The notes beneath the pieces are model-generated. The model searched no databases and was not told the origin of the DNA. It saw only the letters and a list, made by a program, of their open reading frames with translations. 64,000 nt of DNA from Bordetella parapertussis (GTDB lineage Bacteria > Pseudomonadota > Gammaproteobacteria > Burkholderiales > Burkholderiaceae_C), in NCBI GenBank assembly GCA_945861305.1, contig CAMATW010000009.1:1-64000 (forward strand). Reading direction: 5' to 3'. Every line of letters starts with the position of its first letter. The first letter of the stretch is position 1. Below, in pieces: positions 16,634-25,906 of the stretch. The translations under genes and the position numbers were made by a program.

Positions 16634-17209
16634 ATGCATCGTCGATTTTGGTTCTATGTAATGTCTTGCCTCCTCAGTGTTGCCGTTCTCATCTCACCCG
16701 TGAGTCTGGGCGCTGAAACCCCAGGATACAACCTCATCGATTGGAACGACCTTATGCCCGAGCCGTGGGTCAAAGAAATGACCAAGGAAATGGCAGCGGT
16801 GGGCAAGTTGTCCAGTTTGCAAGACAACAGCGAAGAAGCCAATAAAGCGATGTCTGTCATGCGCAAAAAATTTGACGAAGCCCCGATTGTCAAATCGCAA
16901 CTCAATAAAAAAGTCCGTTTGCCTGGCTATGTCGTGCCCTTGGACGCCGAACGCAGCGAAAAGCGTGAGTTTTTGTTGGTTCCTTATTTTGGTGCATGTA
17001 TTCACACGCCCCCCCCGCCGGCCAACCAAATTGTGCTGATTCGCCCCACGGCACAAAGCAAAATCAAGAAGTTACCGGAGTCTATGGACATCGTTTGGGT
17101 CGAGGGGGAGATCAAGGAAGGGCGTGTCTCGACGTCGCAAGGCGTCAGCGGTTATTTGCTAGAGGCTGTTTCTGTGGCCCCTTACGAGGTTAAACCGGTC
17201 AAACGCTGA
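16634..17209 (+). CDS. DUF3299 secreted protein (zinc locus)
   Basis: A 191-residue protein with a signal peptide (to about VSLGAE). The DUF3299 hallmark PYFGACIHTPPPPANQ sits near residues 117-132, preceded by KKVRLPGYVVPLD. The family is frequent in zinc ABC loci of gamma- and betaproteobacteria, but its function is not known. It starts 15 bases after the permease and ends the zinc locus. The conserved Cys-x-His suggests metal binding; this is inference. Confidence 0.85.
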   Translation: MHRRFWFYVMSCLLSVAVLISPVSLGAETPGYNLIDWNDLMPEPWVKEMTKEMAAVGKLSSLQDNSEEANKAMSVMRKKFDEAPIVKSQLNKKVRLPGYVVPLDAERSEKREFLLVPYFGACIHTPPPPANQIVLIRPTAQSKIKKLPESMDIVWVEGEIKEGRVSTSQGVSGYLLEAVSVAPYEVKPVKR

Positions 17210-17243
17210 CTACAATGGGTCCTGTTACCCCCAAAGCAAAAAC

Positions 17244-17816
17244 ATGGAATCCCCAGACCCCACCGAATTGGCTGAAGCTGACAGCGATCCTTTCAAGACC
17301 CATTGCGCCTTGTTTATTTCTGCCTTGGCCTTGATATTGACGGTCAACAACCTAGGCGGCTCCAACACCGGTAAAGAGGCCACGATGTCAAATATCTTGG
17401 CCTCCAATATGTATTCCTTTTACCAAGCCAAGAATATTCGCCAGACCGAGTACAAGCTGGCTGCTGACCAGATTGAAATGCAGCTGTCTTCTGAAAAACT
17501 CAGCCCACAGGCTATTGAGTTGTTGCGGGGCAAACTGGCTGGCTATAAAAAGAACATTGATCGATACGAATCTGACCCCGAAACGGGTGAAGGCAAAAAA
17601 GAGCTCATGGTCAAGGCCCAAAGCCTTGAACAAGAGCGCGACCTTGCCTTGCGCAAAGACCCTTGGTTTGATTATGCTGAGGGCTTACTTCAGTTGGCCA
17701 TTGTTCTGACCTCTGTGGCTATCATCTCCAATCGGCGCCCCATGTTTTACGCTTCTGCTGTCTTGGGCGTATTGGGTTCTGTGTGCACCCTCAACGGCTA
17801 TTTCCTTTTTTATTAA
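17244..17816 (+). CDS. DUF4337 membrane protein
   Basis: A 190-residue protein with an N-terminal helix (residues about 22-37), a charged helical middle (QAKNIRQTEYKLAADQIE, then GYKKNIDRYESD) and two C-terminal helices (about 150-190). This matches DUF4337. The middle probably forms a coiled coil in the cytoplasm or periplasm. Function is unknown. It lies between the zinc locus and a bactofilin gene on the same strand, but a functional link to either is not shown. Confidence 0.8.
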   Translation: MESPDPTELAEADSDPFKTHCALFISALALILTVNNLGGSNTGKEATMSNILASNMYSFYQAKNIRQTEYKLAADQIEMQLSSEKLSPQAIELLRGKLAGYKKNIDRYESDPETGEGKKELMVKAQSLEQERDLALRKDPWFDYAEGLLQLAIVLTSVAIISNRRPMFYASAVLGVLGSVCTLNGYFLFY

Positions 17817-17849
17817 ACTACCCACTTCACTTCAAAGCGAGACTGACTT

Positions 17850-18299
17850 ATGGCAACCAATATTGATCAATCCAACAATCTGGTGATTGGCAACGGCGTT
17901 ACTTTCAAGGGCACGCTCAACGTACCCAAAAAAGCTACTATTTACGGCACCGTAGATGGTGAGTTGACCGCGGAAGAAATCTTTATTGGACAGTCTGGAA
18001 AAATCACTGGCAAAGTCACTGCTCGCGCCATTGAGGTCGAAGGTGAAATGCACCAAATCATTCACTGCCGTGACCATTTGCATATTCGTGCCACCGGTAA
18101 AGTGTCGGGCAAGCTTGAATACTCGCAAATCCAAATTGAACGCGGCGGCGAATTCCGTGGCGAAATGCAGCAAGTCGGCGCACCCCCTGTGTACCCCTCT
18201 GGCACTCCATCCCCCGCTGCCAAGCCCAATGTGTTTGCACCCATTGTGACCTTTACCCCTCCCGCAGCACCTGCAGGCGGCAATACGCCCAACAACTAG
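17850..18299 (+). CDS. Bactofilin
   Basis: A 149-residue polymer-forming cytoskeletal protein. The beta-helical core (about residues 10-105) shows the repeating pattern of bactofilins: NLVIGNGVTFKGTL, TIYGTVDGELTAEEIFIG, GKITGKVTARAIEVEGEM, HIRATGKVSGKLEY. The C-terminal tail is Pro/Ala-rich and disordered, as usual. Bactofilins polymerise without nucleotide and position cell-wall or polar factors. No peptidase partner is adjacent here. A clear ribosome-binding site is not obvious before the ATG. Confidence 0.93.
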   Translation: MATNIDQSNNLVIGNGVTFKGTLNVPKKATIYGTVDGELTAEEIFIGQSGKITGKVTARAIEVEGEMHQIIHCRDHLHIRATGKVSGKLEYSQIQIERGGEFRGEMQQVGAPPVYPSGTPSPAAKPNVFAPIVTFTPPAAPAGGNTPNN

Positions 18300-18317
18300 G
18301 TCTTTGGTGCTGGCCTT

Positions 18318-18722
18318 TTATTTATAGGGGTTTTCGCAAACTTCCTGCGATGCTTTCTTCATGCACCGGCAGCTAAAACCATAGGTTTTCAGGTTCCTTT
18401 TTTCAATGCCTCTCACAGAGGCATTTCTTTTTTGCCCTGCAGGCACATAGATCTTGGGCTCGAAAGCGTGTTGGCGCTGTTTGCCATCTTTCATCTCGAA
18501 GCTGGCTCCCACACAGTAGATGGGGCCACTCAGGCGGTTGCTTACCTCAAACATCATCAACTGGGGGTCATCGCTGGACCAACCCGATTGAATACTGACC
18601 TGTCTCAGCTCTGTAGGCGACAAGTCAAAACCTTTGAGGGGCTCTTTAGCGTCCCACCAACCCATGGCAGATACAGATCCTGCGCCCATCATGAACAGGC
18701 AAATCACTACCCACCTCTTCAT
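18318..18722 (-). CDS. Secreted protein of unknown family
   Basis: A 134-residue protein with a signal peptide (MKRWVVICLFMMGAGSVSA). The mature part has four cysteines, including CRCMKK near the end and one in GPIYCVGASFEM, which would suit disulfides in the periplasm. Its beta-rich pattern suggests a small sandwich domain. The start overlaps the stop of the HAD dehalogenase by four bases, so the two are probably co-translated. I do not recognise the family. Confidence 0.75.
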   Translation of the reverse strand: MKRWVVICLFMMGAGSVSAMGWWDAKEPLKGFDLSPTELRQVSIQSGWSSDDPQLMMFEVSNRLSGPIYCVGASFEMKDGKQRQHAFEPKIYVPAGQKRNASVRGIEKRNLKTYGFSCRCMKKASQEVCENPYK

Positions 18723-19405
18723 AGCAAGGGCAATATATCTTTCAAGGTAGGACCGCTGTGGGTAGGGCGGGGTCCTAGGGTTTCAAAGGGCAAGCCTTGG
18801 CGGTTGACCCAAAAGCTTTTGAAGCCGTACCAAGTTGCGCCCAGCGCGTCCCAGCTGTTGCTGGATACAAAGAGCACTTCGCGCACATCCATGGGGTAGT
18901 GGTGGGTAACCAAGCCATAGCTTTGCGGGGAAGTTTTGAACTGCCGCACCTCATCGACCGACAACACTTTGTCAATCAAGCTCGTCATCCCTGCGCTGCT
19001 GACGGCTTTGGCCAGCATATCGGGGCTGCCATTGGACAAAATCGCGCAACGCATACCTATGGCTTGGAGGTGTTGCAAGACATCTTTGTTTTCTTCAAAG
19101 GGTGTGAGTTGGGCATACTGGTCCATCAATTGTTTTTGTTTGGGTGGTGTGAGTTCTAGCCCCAGCTTTTGGCAGGCGTATTGCAAGCCAAGACGCGTCA
19201 AATCCCAAAATGACTGGTAGTGACGACTGCCCAAGGGGTTGAGTGGATCACTCATGGTCACCAAGCGGCTGTACTCGATTTGTTTATCGCGCCACAGCAC
19301 AGACAAGGCGCTGCCATGCCCGGGAAACAACGTCTCGGCCATGGCACTTACTGAGTACACATCGAACAAGGTACCGTAAGCATCAAAAACCACCAAACGA
19401 ATCAT
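18719..19405 (-). CDS. (S)-2-haloacid dehalogenase, HAD type II
   Basis: A 228-residue HAD hydrolase. Motif I is VVFDAYGTLFDVYSV with the nucleophilic Asp at residue 7 or 8; motif II is ILSNGSPDML; the lysine and acidic motif appear as VRQFKTSPQSYG and FVSSNSWDALGA. These match L-2-haloacid dehalogenases (class II), which hydrolyse 2-haloalkanoates, although many homologues act on other substrates. It is cytoplasmic and overlaps the downstream secreted-protein gene. Confidence 0.88.
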   Translation of the reverse strand: MIRLVVFDAYGTLFDVYSVSAMAETLFPGHGSALSVLWRDKQIEYSRLVTMSDPLNPLGSRHYQSFWDLTRLGLQYACQKLGLELTPPKQKQLMDQYAQLTPFEENKDVLQHLQAIGMRCAILSNGSPDMLAKAVSSAGMTSLIDKVLSVDEVRQFKTSPQSYGLVTHHYPMDVREVLFVSSNSWDALGATWYGFKSFWVNRQGLPFETLGPRPTHSGPTLKDILPLL

Positions 19406-19441
19406 GGCGCCCTCCTCAGGTCGTCATCGTATACTTAATTT

Positions 19442-19891
19442 ATGAAGATTCTCATTCTCAACGGTCCCAATCTCAATCTCTTGGGCACCCGTGAACCCGA
19501 ACAATATGGCCACGCAAGTTTGGCCGATGTCGAGGCTTTGTGCAGAGCCACCGCGAAGCCCTTGGGCTTGGAGGTGCATTTTGTGCAAAGCAACCACGAG
19601 GGTGAGTTGATCGACCAAATTCACGCTTATGGACAACTTTGCCAGCAAGGCAAAGCCATTGGCGCTGTGTTTAACCCGGGGGCCTTCACCCATACCTCGG
19701 TCGCACTGCACGACGCCATCAAGGGAACCGGTTTGCCCGTCATTGAAACCCACATCAGCAATGTGTTTGCGCGTGAAGCATTTCGCCACCACTCCTTTGT
19801 TTCCCCCGTGGCAGTTGGCGTGATAGCCGGCCTTGGTGTGCAAGGCTATGCCTTGGCGATTCAGGCGTTGGCGCACCGCGCTTCCAAATAG
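19442..19891 (+). CDS. aroQ: Type II 3-dehydroquinate dehydratase
   Basis: A 149-residue enzyme of the shikimate pathway. The N-terminus [19 protein letters not shown] carries the catalytic Arg and Tyr loop. [14 protein letters not shown] and [17 protein letters not shown] follow, then [19 protein letters not shown]. The length is normal for AroQ, which forms a dodecamer. Gene ends nine bases before the MAPEG gene. Confidence 0.97.
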   Translation: MKILILNGPNLNLLGTREPEQYGHASLADVEALCRATAKPLGLEVHFVQSNHEGELIDQIHAYGQLCQQGKAIGAVFNPGAFTHTSVALHDAIKGTGLPVIETHISNVFAREAFRHHSFVSPVAVGVIAGLGVQGYALAIQALAHRASK

Positions 19892-19899
19892 GAAAAAAG

Positions 19900-20274
19900 A
19901 TGAATATTCCAGTGGCTTGTGTGGTGGCGGCAGGCGTCCTGCCCCTGTTGGGAGCAGCCAGCGCCAAATGGGGTTTCAAGGGCTTTGATAACCACAATCC
20001 CCGCGCATGGTTGGCCGAGCAAACGGGTGCGCGAGCCAGGGCTAATGCTGCGCAGCACAACAGCTTTGAGGCTTTTCCGTTTTTTGCAGTGGCTGTTTTA
20101 TTGGCCTTACATTTCCAAGCCGATGCGGCGCTGCTTGAAACCCTGTGCTTGGTGTTTGTCGCTGCAAGAGCCTTGTATTTCCTAGCCTATGTGATGGACT
20201 GGGCCATTTTTCGCACCCTGTGCTGGGCCATTGGCTACGGCACTTGTTTGGCTATTTACCTGCAAGTTCTGTAA
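19900..20274 (+). CDS. MAPEG-family membrane protein
   Basis: A 124-residue protein with four predicted membrane helices. It shows the MAPEG pattern ARANAAQHNSFEAFPFFAVAVLLA (residues about 45-70) with the conserved Arg/Asn/Glu residues, and RALYFLAYVMDW later. Eukaryotic relatives are glutathione transferases and eicosanoid enzymes; bacterial members are poorly defined. It follows aroQ closely on the same strand, which need not indicate a shared role. Confidence 0.88.
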   Translation: MNIPVACVVAAGVLPLLGAASAKWGFKGFDNHNPRAWLAEQTGARARANAAQHNSFEAFPFFAVAVLLALHFQADAALLETLCLVFVAARALYFLAYVMDWAIFRTLCWAIGYGTCLAIYLQVL

Positions 20275-20294
20275 AGCCTTTTACGCAAGGCTTT
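20273..20294. terminator. Hairpin between convergent genes
   Basis: Arms AAAGCCTT (20273-20280) and AAGGCTTT (20287-20294) with a six-base loop sit exactly at the ends of the convergent MAPEG gene and the gene at 20293. The T-tract is only three long, so it may work as a weak bidirectional terminator. Confidence 0.55.
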
Positions 20295-20634
20295 AGTCTG
20301 AAATCACCTTGCAAGGTGATTTGATGCTTCGAGCTGTTTTCATTTGGTCGCACCGCTCCATGGCTTTGCGCTCAGCAACGGCAGACATCTTCACGTAAAT
20401 AGAGCAGGTGAAGACCATTTTTTCTTGGTCCATATTGTTGTCGAAGCTTACGGCACAGCGCCCAATGTCGCCCAAATTGGGCTTCTCATTTCGATAGGCT
20501 TCTTGCAATGCGCTGGGCAGATCGTGCAAGGAGACGTAGGGAAATTTGTAGGGGTCAGCCATTGCAGGCGCTGAAACGACTAAAAACGCTGCAACAAGGC
20601 TGGCCAGATAAAAGGGGTAAAAACTTTTCTTCAT
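20293..20634 (-). CDS. Secreted protein of unknown function
   Basis: A 113-residue protein with a signal peptide (YPFYLASLVAAFLVVSAPAMA). The mature part contains four cysteines (GRCAVSF, TCSIYV, RCDQM, SPCKV), which probably form two disulfides. A tyrosine-rich segment DPYKFPYVSLHDLP follows the cleavage site. No family recognised. Its last codons contain a perfect 22-bp palindrome at 20301-20322. It is monocistronic, divergent from the next small secreted gene. Confidence 0.7.
   Translation of the reverse strand: MKKSFYPFYLASLVAAFLVVSAPAMADPYKFPYVSLHDLPSALQEAYRNEKPNLGDIGRCAVSFDNNMDQEKMVFTCSIYVKMSAVAERKAMERCDQMKTARSIKSPCKVISD
20301..20322. repeat. Perfect 22-bp palindrome in a gene's 3' end
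   Basis: Arms AAATCACCTTG and CAAGGTGATTT abut with no loop. The palindrome lies within the final codons of the gene at 20293-20634. As RNA it would make a stable stem next to the terminator-like hairpin; as DNA it could bind a dimeric protein. Confidence 0.7.
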
Positions 20635-20722
20635 TGAGAACCATCATAAATCAGTTGCTTGTCATCCTCGAAGGCGCGGGTGACGTTAAAAGCATGTCAT
20701 TTGCTCTTCATCAAGGATTCCC

Positions 20723-21112
20723 ATGAAAAAGCCATTGTTTTGCGCTGCTTTGAGTCTGATATTGATCGCGCCTAGCTTGTCGTTTGCGGGTGGTGACGGT
20801 TGGCGAGGGCATTCTTCACATGGCTACTCTGGCCACGAACGGGGTTATGACCGCGGACATGGTGGGCATGGCGGTCATGGCCGCGGCGATCAGGACTTGC
20901 GCTGGGTGCCGTGGGCGTCTGCTGTCGTCATCGGCTCTGGCCTTTACTGGGCTAATCAAGCTTACAGCCAGCCGTCCACCACCATCATCGTGACGCCTGC
21001 ACCGCCTGTGGCCTTAGAGGCGCCCCGCGTGGCCTATTTTTGCCAATCCTCTAGGCAGTATTACCCCAACGTACCTATTTGCAATATGCCTTGGCAGTTG
21101 GTGCCTTATTAA
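20723..21112 (+). CDS. Gly/His-rich secreted protein of unknown function
   Basis: A 129-residue protein with a signal peptide (LFCAALSLILIAPSLSFAGG). A Gly/His/Arg-rich low-complexity segment (residues about 25-55, repeated RGHGGHGGHGRG) is followed by one hydrophobic helix (WASAVVIGSGLYWANQ) and a C-terminal YFCQSSRQYYPNVPIC motif seen in small bacterial envelope proteins. The His-rich part could bind metal. The function is not known. Confidence 0.7.
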   Translation: MKKPLFCAALSLILIAPSLSFAGGDGWRGHSSHGYSGHERGYDRGHGGHGGHGRGDQDLRWVPWASAVVIGSGLYWANQAYSQPSTTIIVTPAPPVALEAPRVAYFCQSSRQYYPNVPICNMPWQLVPY

Positions 21113-22044
21113 CTCACCAACAGCTGCGTAGTTTTTTGGCCTTGACGATCTGAGTGTCGGACCAAGCCTCCCAGTGTTTCAATATCCACGCTGGCGCGTT
21201 TGCCTTGGTAAACACGGCTCTTAAGCCATGACAGCTCTTCTTGCAAGGGTTTATCGCCCCCCAGTTGCCTATGCCAGCATTTGATCTCTGGTGCCCAACG
21301 GTAGCCACGTGCTTTGAGCAAATCTTTGGCATCAAAAGGCGAGCCCGTGGCGTACAAGCGCACTTGTGGTTGGTTGAGTGACTCCAGCAAGCGCAGCAAA
21401 GCGGGTTGTTGGCTTTGCGGCAATACCGCGTTGAGCAATTCCAGCAAAGCCCAGCAATCGGTTTCAGCGCGATGCGCTTCATAAAAAATACCTTGCGTTT
21501 GAAGTAAATACTCCAGCTTGGCTGAGCCCACACCTTCACTTTTCCAATCGATGTCCTTGATGCTGCAAACCCATTGCTTGTCTTTGAAAACAGGCCAGCG
21601 CTTTTCAACAAAGGGGCGGTCAAAAGAGGCGTTGTGCGCAATGATGACGCTGGCCTCTGCCACGATTTTTTCTACCGCAGTGTCATTGATGCGCTTGCCT
21701 TGCACCATAGCATCGGTGATGTGATGCACTTGGGTGGTTTCGGGCGGAATAGGGCGCCCAGGGTCTTCGAGTTCGTCAAACACTTCGCGCACACCGTGTA
21801 CTGTACCCAAAACAGGGTCAAACTCAAATGCAATCATGCCAAGCTCAATCACTTGGTCATCTTGTGAACTCAAGCCCGTGGTCTCGGTGTCGAGAACCAA
21901 ACCAGTTTGCAGCACTTGGCCAGGCGCAGAAGGCGCAAAGCTGTGACGGGGAATTAAACGTCGCAATACCCGGTAATCGGGGTGTACGGACAAAGCTTCT
22001 GCCAGATCAGCAATGTCTTTGGGTGAGAGTTCAGAAAGGTTCAT
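21109..22044 (-). CDS. DnaQ-like 3'-5' exonuclease
   Basis: A 311-residue protein. The DEDDh exonuclease domain spans about residues 45-210: motif I LVLDTETTGLSS, motif II IIAHNASFDRPF, motif III HRAETDCWALLEL. The C-terminal part (about 225-290) contains a region with DAKDLLKARGYRWAPEIKCWHRQL that recurs in stand-alone exonucleases of this type. It probably trims DNA or RNA ends; it is not obviously the replicative epsilon subunit because of the extra domain and its own locus. Confidence 0.85.
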   Translation of the reverse strand: MNLSELSPKDIADLAEALSVHPDYRVLRRLIPRHSFAPSAPGQVLQTGLVLDTETTGLSSQDDQVIELGMIAFEFDPVLGTVHGVREVFDELEDPGRPIPPETTQVHHITDAMVQGKRINDTAVEKIVAEASVIIAHNASFDRPFVEKRWPVFKDKQWVCSIKDIDWKSEGVGSAKLEYLLQTQGIFYEAHRAETDCWALLELLNAVLPQSQQPALLRLLESLNQPQVRLYATGSPFDAKDLLKARGYRWAPEIKCWHRQLGGDKPLQEELSWLKSRVYQGKRASVDIETLGGLVRHSDRQGQKTTQLLVS

Positions 22045-22081
22045 AGAGTGGGCAAGTTTAAGGGGCAGATATGCGAAGTAG

Positions 22082-23158
22082 TCACTTCATGGCCTGCAAG
22101 CCCTTGGCCACTTGCGACACCAAAGCAGGCCCTTGGTAAATCAAGCCGGTGTAGATTTGCACCACATTGGCACCGGCTTGAATTTTTTCCATCGCATCTT
22201 GTGCACTGAAAATGCCGCCGACTCCGATCAACGCAAAGTGAGGTCCTAGGCCTTGGCGCAGGGCCCGAATTACCCGGTTACTTGCTTCTTTGACGGGGGC
22301 ACCCGACAAGCCGCCAGTTTCTTGGGCGTTGGGCAGATGTTGAACTACGTCTCTGGACACCGTGGTGTTGGTAGCGATGACGCCCCACGCATTGTCTTTA
22401 GTCCGACCATTCTCCATGCAATGGTTTTGCAAGGTCGTGCACAGTTGCGCGAGCTGGTTCTCATCTAAATCTGGCGCAACTTTGATAAAGACAGGAACAT
22501 GTTTTTGGTAGGTGTGCGCAAGTTGTGCGCGGGCCTCATTCAACAGGCTTAATAGGTTTGACAAAGCCTCGTCACTTTGCAGGCTGCGTAAATTTTGCGT
22601 GTTAGGGCTGGAGATATTTACTGTGACATAGTCTGCAAACGGGTAAACCGCGTTCAAGCCGCGCAGGTAATCATCGGTCGCACGTTCTATAGGGGTCGAT
22701 GCATTTTTGCCAATGTTCAAGCCCAGCAGCATAGGGCTAGGGTTGTTTTGGCGAAAACGTGCAAGCTGCACATTGCGTAAAAAACTCTCTAGCCCTTGGT
22801 TGTTGAAGCCTAGGCGGTTGATCAAGGCATTGGCTGATGGCAGGCGAAACATACGCGGCTTGGGGTTGCCAGGCTGCGCCAATGGCGTGACCGTGCCCAC
22901 CTCCACAAAACCAAAGCCCATGGCTGCAAATGCGTCGATACAGCGGGCATTTTTGTCTAAACCCGCGGCAAGCCCCACGCGGTTGGGAAAATTCAAACCC
23001 GCCAGTTGCAGGGGGTCTTCGGTGCGCTTTTGTTGGTAGGCCAAGCGCAAAAAATTATGTTGGGTCGCCGACAGCATATTCAGCGTGGCGTCGTGGGCTG
23101 CTTCAGCTTCTAGGCCAAACAACAAGGGACGCAGCAAGGCGTAGGGCAACAAGGACAT
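22082..23158 (-). CDS. pyrD: Quinone-dependent dihydroorotate dehydrogenase (class 2)
   Basis: A 358-residue flavoenzyme of pyrimidine synthesis. The N-terminal membrane-association helices precede [22 protein letters not shown]- and substrate-binding segments include [26 protein letters not shown] with the class 2 catalytic Ser, ATNTTVSRD and [12 protein letters not shown]. It passes electrons from dihydroorotate to ubiquinone at the inner membrane. Its start is close to and divergent from rpiA. Confidence 0.97.
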   Translation of the reverse strand: MSLLPYALLRPLLFGLEAEAAHDATLNMLSATQHNFLRLAYQQKRTEDPLQLAGLNFPNRVGLAAGLDKNARCIDAFAAMGFGFVEVGTVTPLAQPGNPKPRMFRLPSANALINRLGFNNQGLESFLRNVQLARFRQNNPSPMLLGLNIGKNASTPIERATDDYLRGLNAVYPFADYVTVNISSPNTQNLRSLQSDEALSNLLSLLNEARAQLAHTYQKHVPVFIKVAPDLDENQLAQLCTTLQNHCMENGRTKDNAWGVIATNTTVSRDVVQHLPNAQETGGLSGAPVKEASNRVIRALRQGLGPHFALIGVGGIFSAQDAMEKIQAGANVVQIYTGLIYQGPALVSQVAKGLQAMK

Positions 23159-23198
23159 GGATAATCAGTCATCTTCTCAAAAAAAGGAATTGTCACCG

Positions 23199-23882
23199 AT
23201 GAGCCAGCTCCCCAGCCAAGATGTACTGAAAGCGCAAGTTGCCCAAGCGGCTTTGGCTTATGTGCAGCCCCATTCGTGGATTGGCGTAGGTACGGGTTCG
23301 ACGGTGAATTTCTTTATTGATGCTTTGGCCCAAAGCGCTATTCCCATTAAAGGTGCTGTCTCCAGTTCCATGGCTTCTACCCAGCGTATGCAAGCCCATG
23401 GCATTCAAGTCGTGGATTTGTCTGAAGTTCAATCCTTGTCTGTGTACATTGATGGCGCTGATGAAATCGATGGCCATGGCTATATGGTCAAAGGCGGGGG
23501 TGCTGCGCTGACCCGCGAAAAAATCGTCGCAGCCCAAGCCAAGCAATTTGTGTGTATCGTCGACCAAAGCAAACGGGTGGATGTTTTGGGCACTTTCCCT
23601 TTGCCGGTTGAGGTCATACCCATGGCTGTACCGCAGATAAGTCGTGCTTTCGAAGATATGGGGGGGCAAGCGGTTTTGCGAACGCGCGACGCGCAGCCAC
23701 TGGTGACCGATAACGGGCAATACATTCTGGATGTGCATGGCTTGAAGCTCACAGAGCCAACGGCGTTAGAGACGCGAATCAGCCAATGGCCTGGCGTGGT
23801 GACGGTGGGAATATTTGCTTTTCAAAAAGCCGATATTTGTTTGCTGGCGACCCCAGAAGGGGTAAAGACTTTGCGCTACTAG
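23199..23882 (+). CDS. rpiA: Ribose-5-phosphate isomerase A
   Basis: A 227-residue enzyme that interconverts ribose 5-phosphate and ribulose 5-phosphate. Motifs are [42 protein letters not shown] (catalytic Asp and Glu region) and the later [14 protein letters not shown]. The ATG at 23199 is preferred to one at 23157 because the latter would overlap the divergent pyrD start and an AAAGGAAT element lies before 23199. It is convergent with prlC, overlapping it by four bases. Confidence 0.95.
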   Translation: MSQLPSQDVLKAQVAQAALAYVQPHSWIGVGTGSTVNFFIDALAQSAIPIKGAVSSSMASTQRMQAHGIQVVDLSEVQSLSVYIDGADEIDGHGYMVKGGGAALTREKIVAAQAKQFVCIVDQSKRVDVLGTFPLPVEVIPMAVPQISRAFEDMGGQAVLRTRDAQPLVTDNGQYILDVHGLKLTEPTALETRISQWPGVVTVGIFAFQKADICLLATPEGVKTLRY

Positions 23883-25906
23883 CCAGCCATGCCTTGGTGG
23901 CGCATCAAGGCATCCAAAGAAGGCTCGCGACCGCGAAAATCTTTAAATGAACTCATGGCGGGGCGACTTCCGCCACGCTCTAAGATGCTTTGCCGATAGC
24001 GTCGCCCAGTTTCTAGCGAGGGTGTGCCATCTTCAGCAGCGGTTTCTTCAAACGCAGCATAGGCGTCAGCGCTGAGCACTTCGGCCCATTTGTAGCTGTA
24101 GTAGCCAGCAGCGTAGCCACCGGCAAAAATATGGCTGAAGGAGTGCGGCATCCGATGCCACTCAGGTGGATGCAAAACCGCCACCTCATTGCGAACTTCC
24201 TTGAGGACCCCCAGCACATCGTTGCTGCGATGGGGTTCTGTGTGCAAACGCATGTCTAGCAAAGAAAACTCAATTTGCCGCAAAGTTTGCAAACCACTTT
24301 GGAAATTCTTCGCGGCCAGCAGCTTGTCAAACAAAGCGCGGGGCAGGGGTTCACCCGTATCCACATGCGCGGTCATATGACGCAAGACAGACCATTCCCA
24401 GCAAAAATTTTCCATGAACTGGCTGGGCAATTCGACCGCATCCCACTCCACACCACTTATTCCAGACACATCTCGCTCGTTCACTTGGGTCAGCATATGG
24501 TGAAGGCCATGGCCGCACTCATGGAACAGGGTGATAACGTCATCATGGGTCAGCAAGGGCGGTTGGCCGTTAACACCTTCGGCGAAATTACACACCAAGT
24601 GTGCGATGGGGGTTTGCAGAACGCCTGTATCAGGGCGCAGCCAACGCGCCCGCACATCGTCCATCCATGCACCACCGCGTTTGCCGCTTCGAGCGCCTGG
24701 GTCGAGGTAAAACTGTCCCACCAACTGCCCAGCGCGTTCTATTCTGTAAAACTCAACTTTTGGATGCCACACAGGGGCACTGTCGGGTCGAATATTCACC
24801 TCGAACAAGGTTTCCACAATTTTGAACAAACCCGCCATCACCGTGGGTGCGGTGAAATAGGGTTTGATTTCTTGTTCGCTAAAGTTGTAACGAGCTTCTT
24901 TGAGTTTTTCACCAATGAAGGTCCAGTCCCAAGGCTGTGGGTCGGTGATGTTCAACTCTGAGCGAGCAAAGTCACGCATTTCAGTCAAATCTTTTTCGGC
25001 GTAGGGCTTTGCTCTTTGGGCCAAATTGCGCAAGAAGTCCATGACTTGCTTTGACGACTCGGCCATTTTGCTGGCCAGCGACACCTCGGCGTGGTTGGCA
25101 TAGCCCAGCAACGCAGCCTCTTCTTGGCGCAGTTGCAAAATTTCTTGCAGCAGTGCACTGTTGTCGAATTGGGGATGAGCAAACTCTGCCGAGGCGCGGG
25201 TAGCGTGGGCACGGTACAGCTTTTCACGCAAACTGCTGCTGTGTGCATATTGCATGACAGGCAAATAGCAAGGCATCTTGAGCGTGAGTTTGTAGCCTGT
25301 GAGACCGTCTTTCTTAGCTGCTGCTTGGGCGGTCTGCAATACATCGGCGGGAACACCTTGAACTTCTTCTTCACAGGCAAGCACAGACCATGCATCGGTG
25401 GCGTCGAGCACGTGTTCACTGAACAACTGACTGATTTCAGCTGAGCGCTCTTGAATCGCGGCAAATCGTTCTTTGGCTTGCCCTTCAAGCTCGGCCCCTG
25501 ACAACACAAAGTTGCGCAAAGCAAGCGTTTGCGCACGAGCCTGTTCTGGGTTCAAACTGCCACTGGAAATCGCCTTGTATTTGGCGTAAAGGGCCTCGTT
25601 GGCACCAAGTCGGGTGAAGAAGTCGGTGATGCGTGGCAATTCAGCGTTATAGGCTGCACGCAACTCGGGTGTGTCAGCAACACCTTGCAAATGACCCACC
25701 ATGCCCCAAGCGCGGCCAAGCTGTTCGGTGGCTGTATCGAGCACTTTTGATATGAACAGCCAATCTGCTGGGAAGGTATCGGCTGTCACCTGTGCCATGG
25801 CTTGCTCAGCTTGCGCCAGCAGTTGTGTCATGGCGGGTGAAATGTGTTCGGGGAGAACCTCGCTGAAACGGGGAAGGGCAGAAAAATCTAAGAGGGGATT
25901 GGTCAT
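23879..25906 (-). CDS. prlC: Oligopeptidase A, M3 metallopeptidase
   Basis: A 675-residue zinc endopeptidase of the thimet family. The zinc motif [11 protein letters not shown] lies near residue 470, with the downstream Glu in MENFCWEWS. Other conserved stretches are [16 protein letters not shown] and [24 protein letters not shown] close to the C-terminus. It degrades signal peptides and other short peptides in the cytoplasm. The start overlaps the folD stop by four bases, so the genes are co-translated. Confidence 0.96.
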   Translation of the reverse strand: MTNPLLDFSALPRFSEVLPEHISPAMTQLLAQAEQAMAQVTADTFPADWLFISKVLDTATEQLGRAWGMVGHLQGVADTPELRAAYNAELPRITDFFTRLGANEALYAKYKAISSGSLNPEQARAQTLALRNFVLSGAELEGQAKERFAAIQERSAEISQLFSEHVLDATDAWSVLACEEEVQGVPADVLQTAQAAAKKDGLTGYKLTLKMPCYLPVMQYAHSSSLREKLYRAHATRASAEFAHPQFDNSALLQEILQLRQEEAALLGYANHAEVSLASKMAESSKQVMDFLRNLAQRAKPYAEKDLTEMRDFARSELNITDPQPWDWTFIGEKLKEARYNFSEQEIKPYFTAPTVMAGLFKIVETLFEVNIRPDSAPVWHPKVEFYRIERAGQLVGQFYLDPGARSGKRGGAWMDDVRARWLRPDTGVLQTPIAHLVCNFAEGVNGQPPLLTHDDVITLFHECGHGLHHMLTQVNERDVSGISGVEWDAVELPSQFMENFCWEWSVLRHMTAHVDTGEPLPRALFDKLLAAKNFQSGLQTLRQIEFSLLDMRLHTEPHRSNDVLGVLKEVRNEVAVLHPPEWHRMPHSFSHIFAGGYAAGYYSYKWAEVLSADAYAAFEETAAEDGTPSLETGRRYRQSILERGGSRPAMSSFKDFRGREPSLDALMRHQGMAG

